Source of the DNA: CAYOVG01 sp964407285
Lineage (GTDB): Bacteria > Desulfobacterota > Syntrophobacteria > Syntrophobacterales > Syntrophobacteraceae
Direction of reading: 5' to 3'
DNA: 17,156 nt
NCBI GenBank assembly: GCA_964407285.1
Contig: CAYOVG010000129.1
Span: 1-17,156 of the forward strand
The position numbers and the translations under genes are program-made. Under the pieces are notes generated by a model. The model saw only the letters and a list, made by a program, of their open reading frames with translations. It was not told where the DNA came from and searched no databases. Numbering within the stretch: position 1 is the first letter of the stretch; each line of letters begins with the position of its first letter. Positions 1 to 6,987 of this stretch are shown in pieces.

Positions 1-54
1 ACCCGCAACCCGCAACCCGCAACCCGCAACCCGCAACCCGCAACCCGCAACCCG
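1..54. repeat. Heptanucleotide tandem repeat (ACCCGCA)n, at least 7.7 copies
   Basis: Seven perfect copies of ACCCGCA followed by a partial copy (ACCCG) fill the left edge of the window; the array probably continues to the left. It starts 3 bp beyond the fliP stop codon, in what would be the fliP to next-gene intergenic space of the flagellar operon. On the coding (minus) strand it reads TGCGGGT repeated. The unit is not a multiple of three, so copy-number change would not preserve a reading frame if it lay in a gene. No function is inferred. Confidence 0.95.
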
Positions 55-57
55 ATC

Positions 58-846
58 CTAATGAAAACTCCTCACAAGCGACCCGATCAGAAGCCCCCAG
101 CCGTCCACCAGCACGAACAGCATCAATTTGAACGGGAGCGAAATCATCGCGGGAGGCAGCATCATCATTCCCATGGACAACAGGATGCTGGAGACGACCA
201 TATCGAGCACGATAAAGGGAATGTAGAGCATGAAGCCGATCTGAAAGGCCGTCGTGAGTTCACTGATAATGAACGCGGGGATTACAGTTGTGAGAGGCAG
301 GGCGTCCGCATTCTTCGGTTTCTCGTGCTGCGCGAGGGAGACGAAAAGAGCCAGGTCGTTCTTGCGGGTCTGCTTCAGCATGAAATCCTTGAGCGGCTTC
401 GAGCTGCGCTGGAGGAATTCCTCCCCGGATATCGTCTTCTCCTTGTACGGAACGATGGCGTCCTTCTGGATCGTCTGCCATACCGGTTGCATGATGAAAA
501 AAGTCAGGAACAGCGCCAGGCCGACGATAACCTGGGTGGGCGGGGCCTGCTGGGTGCCGAGGGCCTGCCGCATGAAAGAAAGCACTATAGCCAGGCGCGT
601 AAAGGAGGTCATCATGATGAGTATGGATGGAGCAAGCGTCAAAATGGTGAGAATGAAGATGATCTGCAATACCCCCGTGAACTGCTGGGGGGACGCCAGA
701 TCGTCCACGTTGAACCGCATGGCGGGCAAATTGACATCCGCGGCATGGCCCCGCGCGGAAAAGAGGGCTACGGCGCCCGCGACAATCAGCAGGAAGACGC
801 CTGTGAGCAGGAACCGGTTCTTTTGCACGTCAAACCTCATTTGCAT
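58..846 (-). CDS. fliP: Flagellar export gate protein FliP
   Basis: FliP is a core integral-membrane subunit of the flagellar type III export gate (FliP-FliQ-FliR), through which rod, hook and filament subunits are secreted. The protein has an N-terminal signal-like hydrophobic segment (LLTGVFLLIVAGAVALF), then the family signature of hydrophobic helices including TRLAIVLSFMRQALGTQQ and VIVGLALFLTFFIMQPV, and a C-terminal helix ending GWGLLIGSLVRSF. Length (262 aa) fits the family. The frame is open to an ATG at 861. I prefer the ATG at 846 (MQMRFD), because GGAG lies 9 nt upstream of it; the 861 ATG has a Shine-Dalgarno only if placed too close. It follows fliO with a short gap, and is the last complete gene of the motA-fliL-M-N-O-P unit; fliQ would be expected just off the left edge. 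Confidence 0.96.
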   Translation of the reverse strand: MQMRFDVQKNRFLLTGVFLLIVAGAVALFSARGHAADVNLPAMRFNVDDLASPQQFTGVLQIIFILTILTLAPSILIMMTSFTRLAIVLSFMRQALGTQQAPPTQVIVGLALFLTFFIMQPVWQTIQKDAIVPYKEKTISGEEFLQRSSKPLKDFMLKQTRKNDLALFVSLAQHEKPKNADALPLTTVIPAFIISELTTAFQIGFMLYIPFIVLDMVVSSILLSMGMMMLPPAMISLPFKLMLFVLVDGWGLLIGSLVRSFH

Positions 847-878
847 CCCGTCTCGCTCCATTCCCCGCCTTCGTCCCG

Positions 879-1205
879 TCAGGAAGGAAGCACGCTGCTC
901 CTCCGCGCCTGCGGGGTCTCCGGATCATCGGTCCGTCCCTCTTCGATGCGCGTGAGAAGACGAATCCCTTCGGGCGACACCCCGAGGAGCAGCACCTGTT
1001 CCCGAACCCGAACCACGAGCAGGTAGTGCTTGGGCCCCAATGACTGCCGGGCGAGGACCCGTATCCATGCGGCGGCGTCCGGCGCCGTCCCCCACTGCCC
1101 CCAGCGCTTGAGCGCGTAAAGACAGGCGAACAGGATAGCCAGCACCAGCAGCAGGCTTCCCGCCATCCTCAGCAACTGAAAACTGAAATCCCACGTTCCT
1201 TCCAT
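879..1205 (-). CDS. fliO: Flagellar biosynthesis protein FliO
   Basis: This is a 108-aa protein with one N-terminal membrane helix (about residues 14-30, LLLVLAILFACLYALKRWG) and a short, basic cytoplasmic domain containing ARQSLGPKHYLLVVRV and the EQVLLLGVSPEGIRLL stretch typical of FliO. FliO helps assemble the FliP ring of the flagellar export gate and is not part of the final complex. Its place between fliN and fliP is the usual one, which supports the call as the family is poorly conserved. The gap to fliN is 38 bp and to fliP 32 bp (from the preferred fliP start). Confidence 0.9.
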   Translation of the reverse strand: MEGTWDFSFQLLRMAGSLLLVLAILFACLYALKRWGQWGTAPDAAAWIRVLARQSLGPKHYLLVVRVREQVLLLGVSPEGIRLLTRIEEGRTDDPETPQARRSSVLPS

Positions 1206-1243
1206 CCGGGCATTCGCACCGCTTTCTTCGGGACCGCACAGAC

Positions 1244-1618
1244 TTATCCCAACTGCTTGACACGCTCCATCGGACTTATGATATCGGTGATGCGAACGCC
1301 GAATTTCTCGTTGATCACCACGGCCTCCCCCCTGGCGATGAGCTTCCCGTTGATAAAGACCTCCAGGGGCTCTCCGGCCAGCTTGCTCAATTCGATGACG
1401 GACCCCTGCCCCAACTGCAGAAGGTCGTTTACGAGCATGCTGGTGCGTCCCAGTTCCACCGATATTTCCAGGGGAATGTCCAGAATGAAGTTGAGATCTC
1501 TCTTGGTCCCCTTCTTGGCCCCTCCCTGCTCGAAGGTCGGGAATTGGGCCATGTCCTCCCCAAAGGTGGCATCCATGGCGGATTCCAGGTCATTCTGAAG
1601 CATTTCATCCATCGACAT
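1244..1618 (-). CDS. fliN: Flagellar motor switch protein FliN
   Basis: FliN forms, with FliM, the lower C-ring of the flagellar switch, which binds export chaperone complexes and takes part in reversal of rotation. The 124-aa product has an acidic N-terminal tail (MSMDEMLQNDLESAMDATFG) and a C-terminal SPOA domain with the signature ILDIPLEISVELGRTSM, GSVIELSKLAGEPLEVFING and GEAVVINEKFGVRITDII. The open frame extends 87 bp further upstream, overlapping the end of fliM. I chose the ATG at 1618, because AAGGAG sits 7-8 nt upstream and homology begins there; a second ATG two codons in is possible. It lies in the fliM-fliN-fliO-fliP order. Confidence 0.96.
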   Translation of the reverse strand: MSMDEMLQNDLESAMDATFGEDMAQFPTFEQGGAKKGTKRDLNFILDIPLEISVELGRTSMLVNDLLQLGQGSVIELSKLAGEPLEVFINGKLIARGEAVVINEKFGVRITDIISPMERVKQLG

Positions 1619-1674
1619 ACACGCACTCCTTAGAACTCGATACCGTATACTTTTCGCCGGACCGTCGCGTCGGA

Positions 1675-2658
1675 TCAGACGGCGGGAGGCTCCAGCGCAT
1701 CGCAAATCTGAAAAGCCTGGCTCCCCTTGAACACCCCCGGATTAGCCGTGAACTTGGGAATGCCTTCCACCTTCACCACGAGCGGCTCGCTGATATCATG
1801 ATCCAGCAGGATGATGTCCCCGACATCGAGCTGCAGCAACTCCCGCCCCTTGATCTTCGCCCTGCCGAGTTCGACCAGCAGTTCCACTTCCACATCGTGG
1901 AGGCGTTTCCGGAAACGGTCCATCCATTCGGTGTCCACTTCGAGTTGATCGCTCTGGTAGCTGGCGTACAGCTTGGACCGGATCGGTTCGATGGTGGAGT
2001 AGGGAAGGCACAGGATCAGCTTGCCGATCAGGCGGTCCAGCTCCAGCTCGAAATGAACGACTATCACCAGGTCGGTGGGCGGAACGATCGTGGCGAATTG
2101 GGGGTTGACCTCGGAGCGCGTCAACTGGAAATTGATGGGCACGACGGGCTTCCAGGCCTGATCCAGGTCCTTGAGAGTGGTCTGGACCACCTTGCTGATG
2201 ACCCGGTGTTCGATGGACGTGAAATCCCGTCCCTCGATCTTGAAATTGCTCCTGCCCGTACCGCCGAAAAAGCAGTCGACGAGGTTGAAGATCAACCGGC
2301 TCTCGACCACCAGGAGCACATGGCCCCGAAGCGGGTCCAGTTTCAATATGTGAAGGCTGGTGGGAACGGGAAGGGTCCGGATGAATTCTCCGAACTTGAT
2401 CATCTCCGTCTGAGTGACCGTGATATCGATGACCCTGCGGATTGCTCCCGACAGAGTGACGCGGTGGAGGCGGGCAAAACGGTCGTTGATGATTTCGAGG
2501 GTGGGCATCCTTCCCCGGATGATCCGATCCTGGCTGGTAAGGTCATAGGGACGAATGCCATCCGCCTCTTCCTCTTCTTCCTTCTGAGCCTCAATCTCGC
2601 CGTTGGTGAGCCCCTTGAGCAGGGCATCCACCTCATCCTGAGAAAGAATCTTTTCCAT
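1675..2658 (-). CDS. fliM: Flagellar motor switch protein FliM
   Basis: FliM is the middle C-ring protein of the flagellar motor switch, linking FliG and FliN and receiving CheY-P. The 327-aa protein starts with the conserved CheY-binding peptide (KILSQDEVDALLKG, residues 3-16), followed by an acidic linker, a CheC-like middle domain (LEIINDRFARLHRVTLS near residue 55; RGHVLLVVESRLIFNLVDCFFGG near 115-137) and a C-terminal SPOA domain (about residues 250-322, VELLVELGRAKIKGRELLQL). Length and domain order are normal. The Shine-Dalgarno is weak (AAGAAG), in a stretch that is a partial duplication of the end of fliL. It lies 36 bp downstream of fliL and 56 bp upstream of fliN. Confidence 0.97.
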   Translation of the reverse strand: MEKILSQDEVDALLKGLTNGEIEAQKEEEEEADGIRPYDLTSQDRIIRGRMPTLEIINDRFARLHRVTLSGAIRRVIDITVTQTEMIKFGEFIRTLPVPTSLHILKLDPLRGHVLLVVESRLIFNLVDCFFGGTGRSNFKIEGRDFTSIEHRVISKVVQTTLKDLDQAWKPVVPINFQLTRSEVNPQFATIVPPTDLVIVVHFELELDRLIGKLILCLPYSTIEPIRSKLYASYQSDQLEVDTEWMDRFRKRLHDVEVELLVELGRAKIKGRELLQLDVGDIILLDHDISEPLVVKVEGIPKFTANPGVFKGSQAFQICDALEPPAV

Positions 2659-2694
2659 AGAACATCGCTTCTTTCGTCACTACAAGAATTTTCG

Positions 2695-3219
2695 TCACTG
2701 CACGAGAAAATCGGTGAAGTAGACCTCTTTTACCTGTCCTTTTTGGAGCGCCTTATTCACCCTCGCCATGATTTCCTGCTTGAGGGTCTGCTTCCCGCCG
2801 GCCGTGGATATGTCTTCGAACTCCTTGCTCGACAGCAGCATCAGGACCGCATCGCGCAACGCCACGTTCTTGGCCGTGAACTCCGTCTGGGCCGAGATGC
2901 TGGTCATTTCGAGCTTCATCGTGACCTTCAAATATCTCTTCCCCCCCGGGTCGGCAAGATTGACCAGGAACGAATCCCAATCCATCACCAGCGAGGCGCC
3001 GCCACCTTGCCCTCCCTGGCCGCCATGACCTCCTCCTCCGCCATGATCTCCGCCGCCTTCTTCCTCCGCGGATTCCGCGGGAGCCTTCTTGAAAAACTTC
3101 GTATAGGCAAAAAATCCCCCTCCGCCGAGCGCAACCACCAGCACTCCGATGATGATGAAAAGCATCGGCGATTTCTTTTTCGGTTGTTCCTGTCCCTCTT
3201 CCGGTTCCTTGGAAGCCAT
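2695..3219 (-). CDS. fliL: Flagellar basal body-associated protein FliL
   Basis: FliL is a single-pass inner-membrane protein that surrounds and supports the stator units of the flagellar motor. The 174-aa product has a short Lys/Glu-rich cytoplasmic N-terminus, one TM helix (about residues 18-40, LFIIIGVLVVALGGGGFFAY), a Gly/His/Gln-rich linker (residues 55-74) and a periplasmic SPFH-like domain starting DWDSFLVNLADPGGKRYLKV. It ends with the family's typical KEVYFTDFLVQ. GGAGGAG lies 9 nt upstream of the ATG. It sits between motA and fliM, 82 bp downstream of motA. The Gly/His linker is unusually rich and could bind metal, but that is speculation. Confidence 0.94.
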   Translation of the reverse strand: MASKEPEEGQEQPKKKSPMLFIIIGVLVVALGGGGFFAYTKFFKKAPAESAEEEGGGDHGGGGGHGGQGGQGGGASLVMDWDSFLVNLADPGGKRYLKVTMKLEMTSISAQTEFTAKNVALRDAVLMLLSSKEFEDISTAGGKQTLKQEIMARVNKALQKGQVKEVYFTDFLVQ

Positions 3220-3300
3220 AGGCTGAATCTCCTCCCGGTTCGCCGCCCCTCTTTGGGAAACGATGGATTTGTCATAAACCGCCCGCCCCTCCCCTTGCGG

Positions 3301-4065
3301 CTACCGGAGACGGTTTCGCCTCAGGTTCGGGGGGATGAAAGCATGGAGCTTGTGCTCCAGCATCCTCGGATGCTCGCCCTGCGCTATGGAAATGATCCCG
3401 CTGATCACCATTTCCTTGGCCAGAGTCTCCTCTTTGCTGCGCTTTCGCAACTTGCCCGCCATCGGCAGGCAAACCAGGTTAGCCGCCACGACCCCGTAAA
3501 ACGTCGTAAGCAATGCCACGGCCATGGCAGGCCCGATGGTGCTCGGGTCCTCCATCGTCTGAAGCATCTGCACAAGGCCGATCAATGTTCCTATCAACCC
3601 CATCGCCGGAAAGAAAACGGCCATGGTGCTCAGGATTTCCGCTCCGGAGCGGTGCCTTTCCTCCAGGCAATCGATCTCGATCTCCATTATCTCGCGGATC
3701 GTCTCCGGTGCGGCGCCGTCTACGAGCAGTTGCAATCCTCCGGCCAGGAAAGCGTCGTCGAGGTTCTTGAGTTCCGATTCCAGGGAAAGCACCCCGTCCT
3801 TCCGCGACTTGTTGGAATACGAGATGAGTCTGGCGATGACTTCCTCGGTGCTTCCGGCCCCGGTCCGGAAAACATTCCTGACCACCCTGAACACCCCTAC
3901 GACGTCTCTCAAGGGGTAGTGGATCATGGTGGCTCCGAAAGTGCCGCCGACCACTATCATGAGGGACGGGAGATTGAAGAAGAGCCCCAGCCCGCTTCCC
4001 ATCATGATGGAAATAACAACCAGCGCAAATCCCGAAACGATGCCGATGAGGGTCGCCACATCCAT
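3301..4065 (-). CDS. motA: Flagellar motor stator protein MotA
   Basis: MotA is the five-fold stator subunit that, with MotB, couples ion flow to flagellar rotation. The 254-aa protein shows the family hallmarks: N-terminal MDVATLIGIVSGFALVV, the cytoplasmic loop motif SRKDGVLSLESEL that carries the FliG-contacting Arg and Glu, and the last two TM helices with functional prolines (FPAMGLIGTLIGLVQML; TTFYGVVAANLVCLPMA). The frame can be extended four codons to a TTG at 4077, but the ATG at 4065 matches the family start. AGGGGAGG lies 13 nt upstream, a rather long spacing. It is the first gene downstream of a sigma-54 promoter (4149-4164). No motB lies next to it; fliL follows directly. Confidence 0.94.
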   Translation of the reverse strand: MDVATLIGIVSGFALVVISIMMGSGLGLFFNLPSLMIVVGGTFGATMIHYPLRDVVGVFRVVRNVFRTGAGSTEEVIARLISYSNKSRKDGVLSLESELKNLDDAFLAGGLQLLVDGAAPETIREIMEIEIDCLEERHRSGAEILSTMAVFFPAMGLIGTLIGLVQMLQTMEDPSTIGPAMAVALLTTFYGVVAANLVCLPMAGKLRKRSKEETLAKEMVISGIISIAQGEHPRMLEHKLHAFIPPNLRRNRLR

Positions 4066-4148
4066 GGAATACCGCAAGCCTCCCCTTGGTCTCCAGATCT
4101 GTGATTGGGAATGAATCGCGCCGTTCGAAAAGCCTATAGTACATTAAA

Positions 4149-4164
4149 AGCAATGAGCATGCCA
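4149..4164 (-). promoter_or_regulatory. Sigma-54 (RpoN) promoter for motA-fliL-fliM-fliN-fliO-fliP
   Basis: On the minus strand the sequence reads TGGCATGCTCATTGCT. It matches the -24/-12 consensus (TGGCAC-N5-TTGCA/T) with one deviation, and the essential GG and GC dinucleotides are separated by exactly 10 bp. Transcription would start near 4138, leaving a leader of about 73 nt to the motA ATG. The gene context (flagellar middle genes, which are RpoN-dependent in many proteobacteria) supports it. No activator-binding site could be identified. Confidence 0.8.
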
Positions 4165-4250
4165 GGGGAAATTCCGGTTTCCGCGGCGGCGCGAGGCGCA
4201 TGCAACCGGGGAAAGGGGATGGGAGGAGGCGGAGCGTACGGGAAGCATGA

Positions 4251-4268
4251 AAAACCGGGCGGCCCGGT
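4251..4268 (-). terminator. Intrinsic terminator, end of the fliK-flgD-flgE unit
   Basis: On the minus strand a GC-only-type hairpin (ACCGGG, loop CCG, CCCGGT) is followed directly by TTTT. It lies about 150 bp downstream of the flgE stop and about 90 bp upstream of the motA sigma-54 promoter, so it can separate the two flagellar transcription units. Confidence 0.6.
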
Positions 4269-4330
4269 CAACTTCGTTGCACGACTGCCGGAGGGCAACC
4301 GAATTATCAAAGCAATGACACAATGAAACA

Positions 4331-4364
4331 TCCCGGTCCCGGCTGCAGGAAGCCGGGATCGGGA
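4331..4364 (-). terminator. Strong hairpin downstream of flgE, probable terminator
   Basis: A 14-bp inverted repeat (TCCCGGTCCCGGCT / AGCCGGGATCGGGA, one G-T pair) has a 6-nt loop. It lies 55 bp downstream of the flgE stop codon. The minus-strand sequence after it (TGTTTCATTG) is only weakly T-rich, so it may act together with the second hairpin at 4251-4268 or as an mRNA 3'-end stabiliser. The rest of the interval 4066-4418 holds only the motA promoter; no convincing gene was seen. Confidence 0.6.
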
Positions 4365-4418
4365 TATTTCCTCGGATTCAACTCATTCGTGAATTACTGC
4401 TTCGGACCGCCGACCGGG

Positions 4419-6029
4419 CTACCTCACCAGGTTGACGGTGGTGTCTATCATGTTGCTCGCGGTCGTGATGGACTTCGAGTTGGCGTTGTACGTGGACTGG
4501 TAGATGATCATATTCACCAGTTCCGTGGCCAGGTCCACGTTGGAGCTTTCGAGGCTGTAGTCGGTGACGGTCCCGGCGGTGTTCTCCCAACTGGTGCCCG
4601 AATTGAGAGGAGTACCCGCTTCCGCCCCGATCGTGTAGAGGTTGGTTCCCTGCCTGATGAGTCCATCCTCATTGGGGATGACGGTAAGATGGACAACCGC
4701 GTCGGTGATGGCTTCCGACTTATTGTCCTTGGAGGTCGAGATCGCATAGGTGTAGTTACCCGCCGCCGTGGGATTCCCGCTGCTGTCCCTGCCGTTCCAG
4801 TTGAACGTGTAGCTTCCCTCGCTCAATCCTTCCTGGGTTATGGTGTTCACCAGTTTGCCGTCCGAATCGTACACTTTCACCGTGACGTCCGCATCCGTCA
4901 GAAGGTCGTAGCTGAAGGAATCCACTCCTCCCGTGGCGGGAGATGTGTATATCTCGGTGGTGTACTCGCCGGGGTCCATCATGTTGCCGGCGTCATCCGT
5001 TCCGTCCCAGGTGTAGGTCTGGGCCCCTGCCGCCTGCGTCCCGGCGATATTGATGGTGCGTTTCAGGTTTCCGTTCCCGTCGAGAATCCGGACGGAAACG
5101 TAGGATTCCTCGGCAAGCGTGTAGGCCGTGGTGTAATCGCTCGTGGCGGTGGCGTCCACGGGGTTCGTGGTCGTGCCCGTCTCGGCCGCGGCAAGCACCG
5201 CCGTGCCGTCCGTCGAGGCCACGGAAAAGGTGTAGTTCGAACCGGTCGGCACTGCATTGCCCTGGTTGTCCAGACCGTCCCAGGTGTAGGTAAGTCCCGT
5301 ACCCGCCGTTATGGTCTTCGTCTCCGACCGGACGGTGTTGCCGTCCGCGTCCTTGATCGTGAACGTAACGGTGGCGGAAGTCTCACCCGAAGCAGCCGTC
5401 ACATCGTAGTTGAAAGTATCGCCCGTGCCGGGAGGCAAGGTGAAAGTGTCGGTGCTCGCGTGAGTCACCTTGCTGGTTTTCGACAGGACGGAATCGGTGC
5501 TGGTCACTTCCGCGGTCCTGATGCGGGAGCCGTAGACCTGGCCGTCGTTGTCCACGTAGAAGTTGTTGTACTCGGGATTGCCCGGATACTGGAGGCATTT
5601 GATCGGCTCGCCGTCCGCATTGAGCACCACCAGTCCGGAATTGTTGACCAGGTAGCCGTTGGAGCCGATATGAAAGCTGCCGTCACGCGTATAGTAAGTC
5701 TCACCCGTGGCCTGCCCTCCGTCGGTCATATTGGAAACCCTGAAGAACCCCTCGCCGTTGACCGCAAGGTCCGACCACGTGGACGTGCTCGTTATGGACC
5801 CCTGGCTGAAGTTGGTGAAGTTCCCCAGTATGGAGACACCCGCGCCCATGTGGTCCGAATCCTTGGTAGTAATAGGCATGAAGCCGCCCACCATATCACC
5901 GAAACGGACCGAGTTGGATTTGTACGCGGTGGTGTTGGAGTTGGCGATGTTGTCGCTCACAACGCTCATGGCGTTGCTGTACGTCTGAAGTCCCGTTGCT
6001 CCCACATACATGGCTCCGTTAAGTGACAT
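4419..6029 (-). CDS. flgE: Flagellar hook protein FlgE with three FlgD-like Ig modules
   Basis: FlgE polymerises into the flagellar hook, the flexible joint between rod and filament. The 536-aa protein has the conserved N-terminal rod/hook helix (ATGLQTYSNAMSVVSDNIAN, residues 11-30), the DLAVNGEGFF motif (88-96) and the conserved C-terminal coiled-coil region (NVDLATELVNMIIYQSTYNA, 497-516). The region between carries three repeated modules at about 205-272, 297-365 and 372-435. Each has a pattern like VxVxIxDxxGNxVRT followed by YTWDGxDxxGNxxxxGxYT, the same pattern as the Ig domain of FlgD encoded next door. AAGGAGG lies 6 nt upstream of the ATG. It is the last gene of the fliK-flgD-flgE unit. 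Confidence 0.94.
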   Translation of the reverse strand: MSLNGAMYVGATGLQTYSNAMSVVSDNIANSNTTAYKSNSVRFGDMVGGFMPITTKDSDHMGAGVSILGNFTNFSQGSITSTSTWSDLAVNGEGFFRVSNMTDGGQATGETYYTRDGSFHIGSNGYLVNNSGLVVLNADGEPIKCLQYPGNPEYNNFYVDNDGQVYGSRIRTAEVTSTDSVLSKTSKVTHASTDTFTLPPGTGDTFNYDVTAASGETSATVTFTIKDADGNTVRSETKTITAGTGLTYTWDGLDNQGNAVPTGSNYTFSVASTDGTAVLAAAETGTTTNPVDATATSDYTTAYTLAEESYVSVRILDGNGNLKRTINIAGTQAAGAQTYTWDGTDDAGNMMDPGEYTTEIYTSPATGGVDSFSYDLLTDADVTVKVYDSDGKLVNTITQEGLSEGSYTFNWNGRDSSGNPTAAGNYTYAISTSKDNKSEAITDAVVHLTVIPNEDGLIRQGTNLYTIGAEAGTPLNSGTSWENTAGTVTDYSLESSNVDLATELVNMIIYQSTYNANSKSITTASNMIDTTVNLVR

Positions 6030-6069
6030 GGCTTTCCTCCTTGTACTTGTCGAGATCTATTCTCTACTG

Positions 6070-6088
6070 CTCCGCGTTGCCCGCGGAG
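6070..6088 (-). other. Hairpin in the flgD-flgE intergenic space
   Basis: A perfect 7-bp inverted repeat (CTCCGCG / CGCGGAG, 5-nt loop) lies in the 166-bp gap between the flgD stop and the flgE start. No T-run follows on the minus strand, so it is not a clear terminator; it may be an mRNA processing or stability element. A sigma-54-like GG-N10-GC pair overlaps it, but the rest of the consensus is poor and I do not call a promoter. Confidence 0.35.
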
Positions 6089-6195
6089 AATGTTTCGTTA
6101 TTTTCCCGCAATCGATGCTTTCGGCTTCCCGGTCGCCCAGTCTCACGATCGCTTCCGAGCCGCCGATAGGCCCGGAAATGCGCCCGGAACCGGGA

Positions 6196-6936
6196 TCAAC
6201 TCGCAGTGCTCTCACCCGTCGCGTCGCTGTCGGCTTCATGGACCTCCATGATCGATCCGACGGAGAGAACGGCCCCGCCTTCCCCGTCCAGAATCAGATT
6301 CGTGCCCCCTGAGTTCATCTGGAGGGAGTAGACCTTTCCGCTGATGATCGTCGAGGACTCTATGGAATTGCCCAGAGAATCGCTCGCTTCCACCGTGAAA
6401 GAGTAGTTTCCGTCAGCCACCGTATTTCCGCTCTCGTCCTTGCCGTCCCAACCGATCTCGTGGGTCCCCTCGGTCTGATCGGTGAGGCTGATCGTGCGAA
6501 CCACGTTCCCGTCCGCATCGTTGATCTGGATGCTCACGTACGCCGCGTCGGCCCCGAGTTTGAACTTCGCCGCGGACGCCGCTCCGCCGGACACGCCGAT
6601 GCTGTCGCCGCTCCCGGTCACTTCCTGCCCGATGAGGTTGATCATCTGGGCGTTGTTGATGGAGCTGAGAGTCTCCGACTGGGTGGTCAGCTCGCTCTTG
6701 ATGTCGTTGAGCTGCGAGACCGTGCTGAACTGAGCCAACTGGGACGCCAGTTCGTACGACTCCATGGGATTGGTCGGGTCCTGGTACTGGAGCTGCGTGG
6801 TGAACAGCGTCAGGAAGTTGTCGGCGCTCACATTGCTCGCCGCGCTGCCGTTATTGCCGCCGGAGCCGGAGCCGGTTCCGGTAGTGCTCGAATTTCCATA
6901 TGCGCTCTGCAATGCGGAGGTGACTGCCGCCGACAT
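6196..6936 (-). CDS. flgD: Flagellar hook cap / assembly protein FlgD
   Basis: FlgD forms the temporary cap at the tip of the growing hook and directs insertion of FlgE. The 246-aa protein has a flexible Ser/Gly/Asn-rich N-terminus, the defining conserved block around residues 38-80 (ADNFLTLFTTQLQYQDPTNP then ELASQLAQFSTVSQLNDI), a tudor-like core, and a nested Ig domain at about residues 130-190 (YVSIQINDADGNVVRTI, IGWDGKDESGNTVADGNYSF). AAAGGAG lies 6 nt upstream of the ATG. It sits 51 bp downstream of fliK and upstream of flgE, matching the expected hook-assembly unit. Confidence 0.95.
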   Translation of the reverse strand: MSAAVTSALQSAYGNSSTTGTGSGSGGNNGSAASNVSADNFLTLFTTQLQYQDPTNPMESYELASQLAQFSTVSQLNDIKSELTTQSETLSSINNAQMINLIGQEVTGSGDSIGVSGGAASAAKFKLGADAAYVSIQINDADGNVVRTISLTDQTEGTHEIGWDGKDESGNTVADGNYSFTVEASDSLGNSIESSTIISGKVYSLQMNSGGTNLILDGEGGAVLSVGSIMEVHEADSDATGESTAS

Positions 6937-6987
6937 GACTATCTCCTTTCGGGCTCTTTTCGATCCCCGATCCGATTCAACCGGGCC

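Noticed and set aside
1798..4104. A 768-codon open frame on the plus strand across fliM, fliL and motA
   Set aside because: It is antisense to three well-recognised flagellar genes; its product has no recognisable domain and is rich in His/Arg/Gln/Pro, as expected from a shadow frame in GC-rich DNA.
4323..6026. A 567-codon plus-strand frame opposite flgE
   Set aside because: Shadow of flgE; the Val/Gly/Arg/His-rich translation is typical of the opposite strand of a Thr/Asp/Gly-rich gene. The same reason excludes the long plus-strand frame at 14318-16597 opposite the TPR gene.
6070..6085. Possible third sigma-54 promoter before flgE
   Set aside because: GG and GC are spaced by 10 bp, but the first base and the TTGC half-site do not match; the sequence is better explained by the hairpin.
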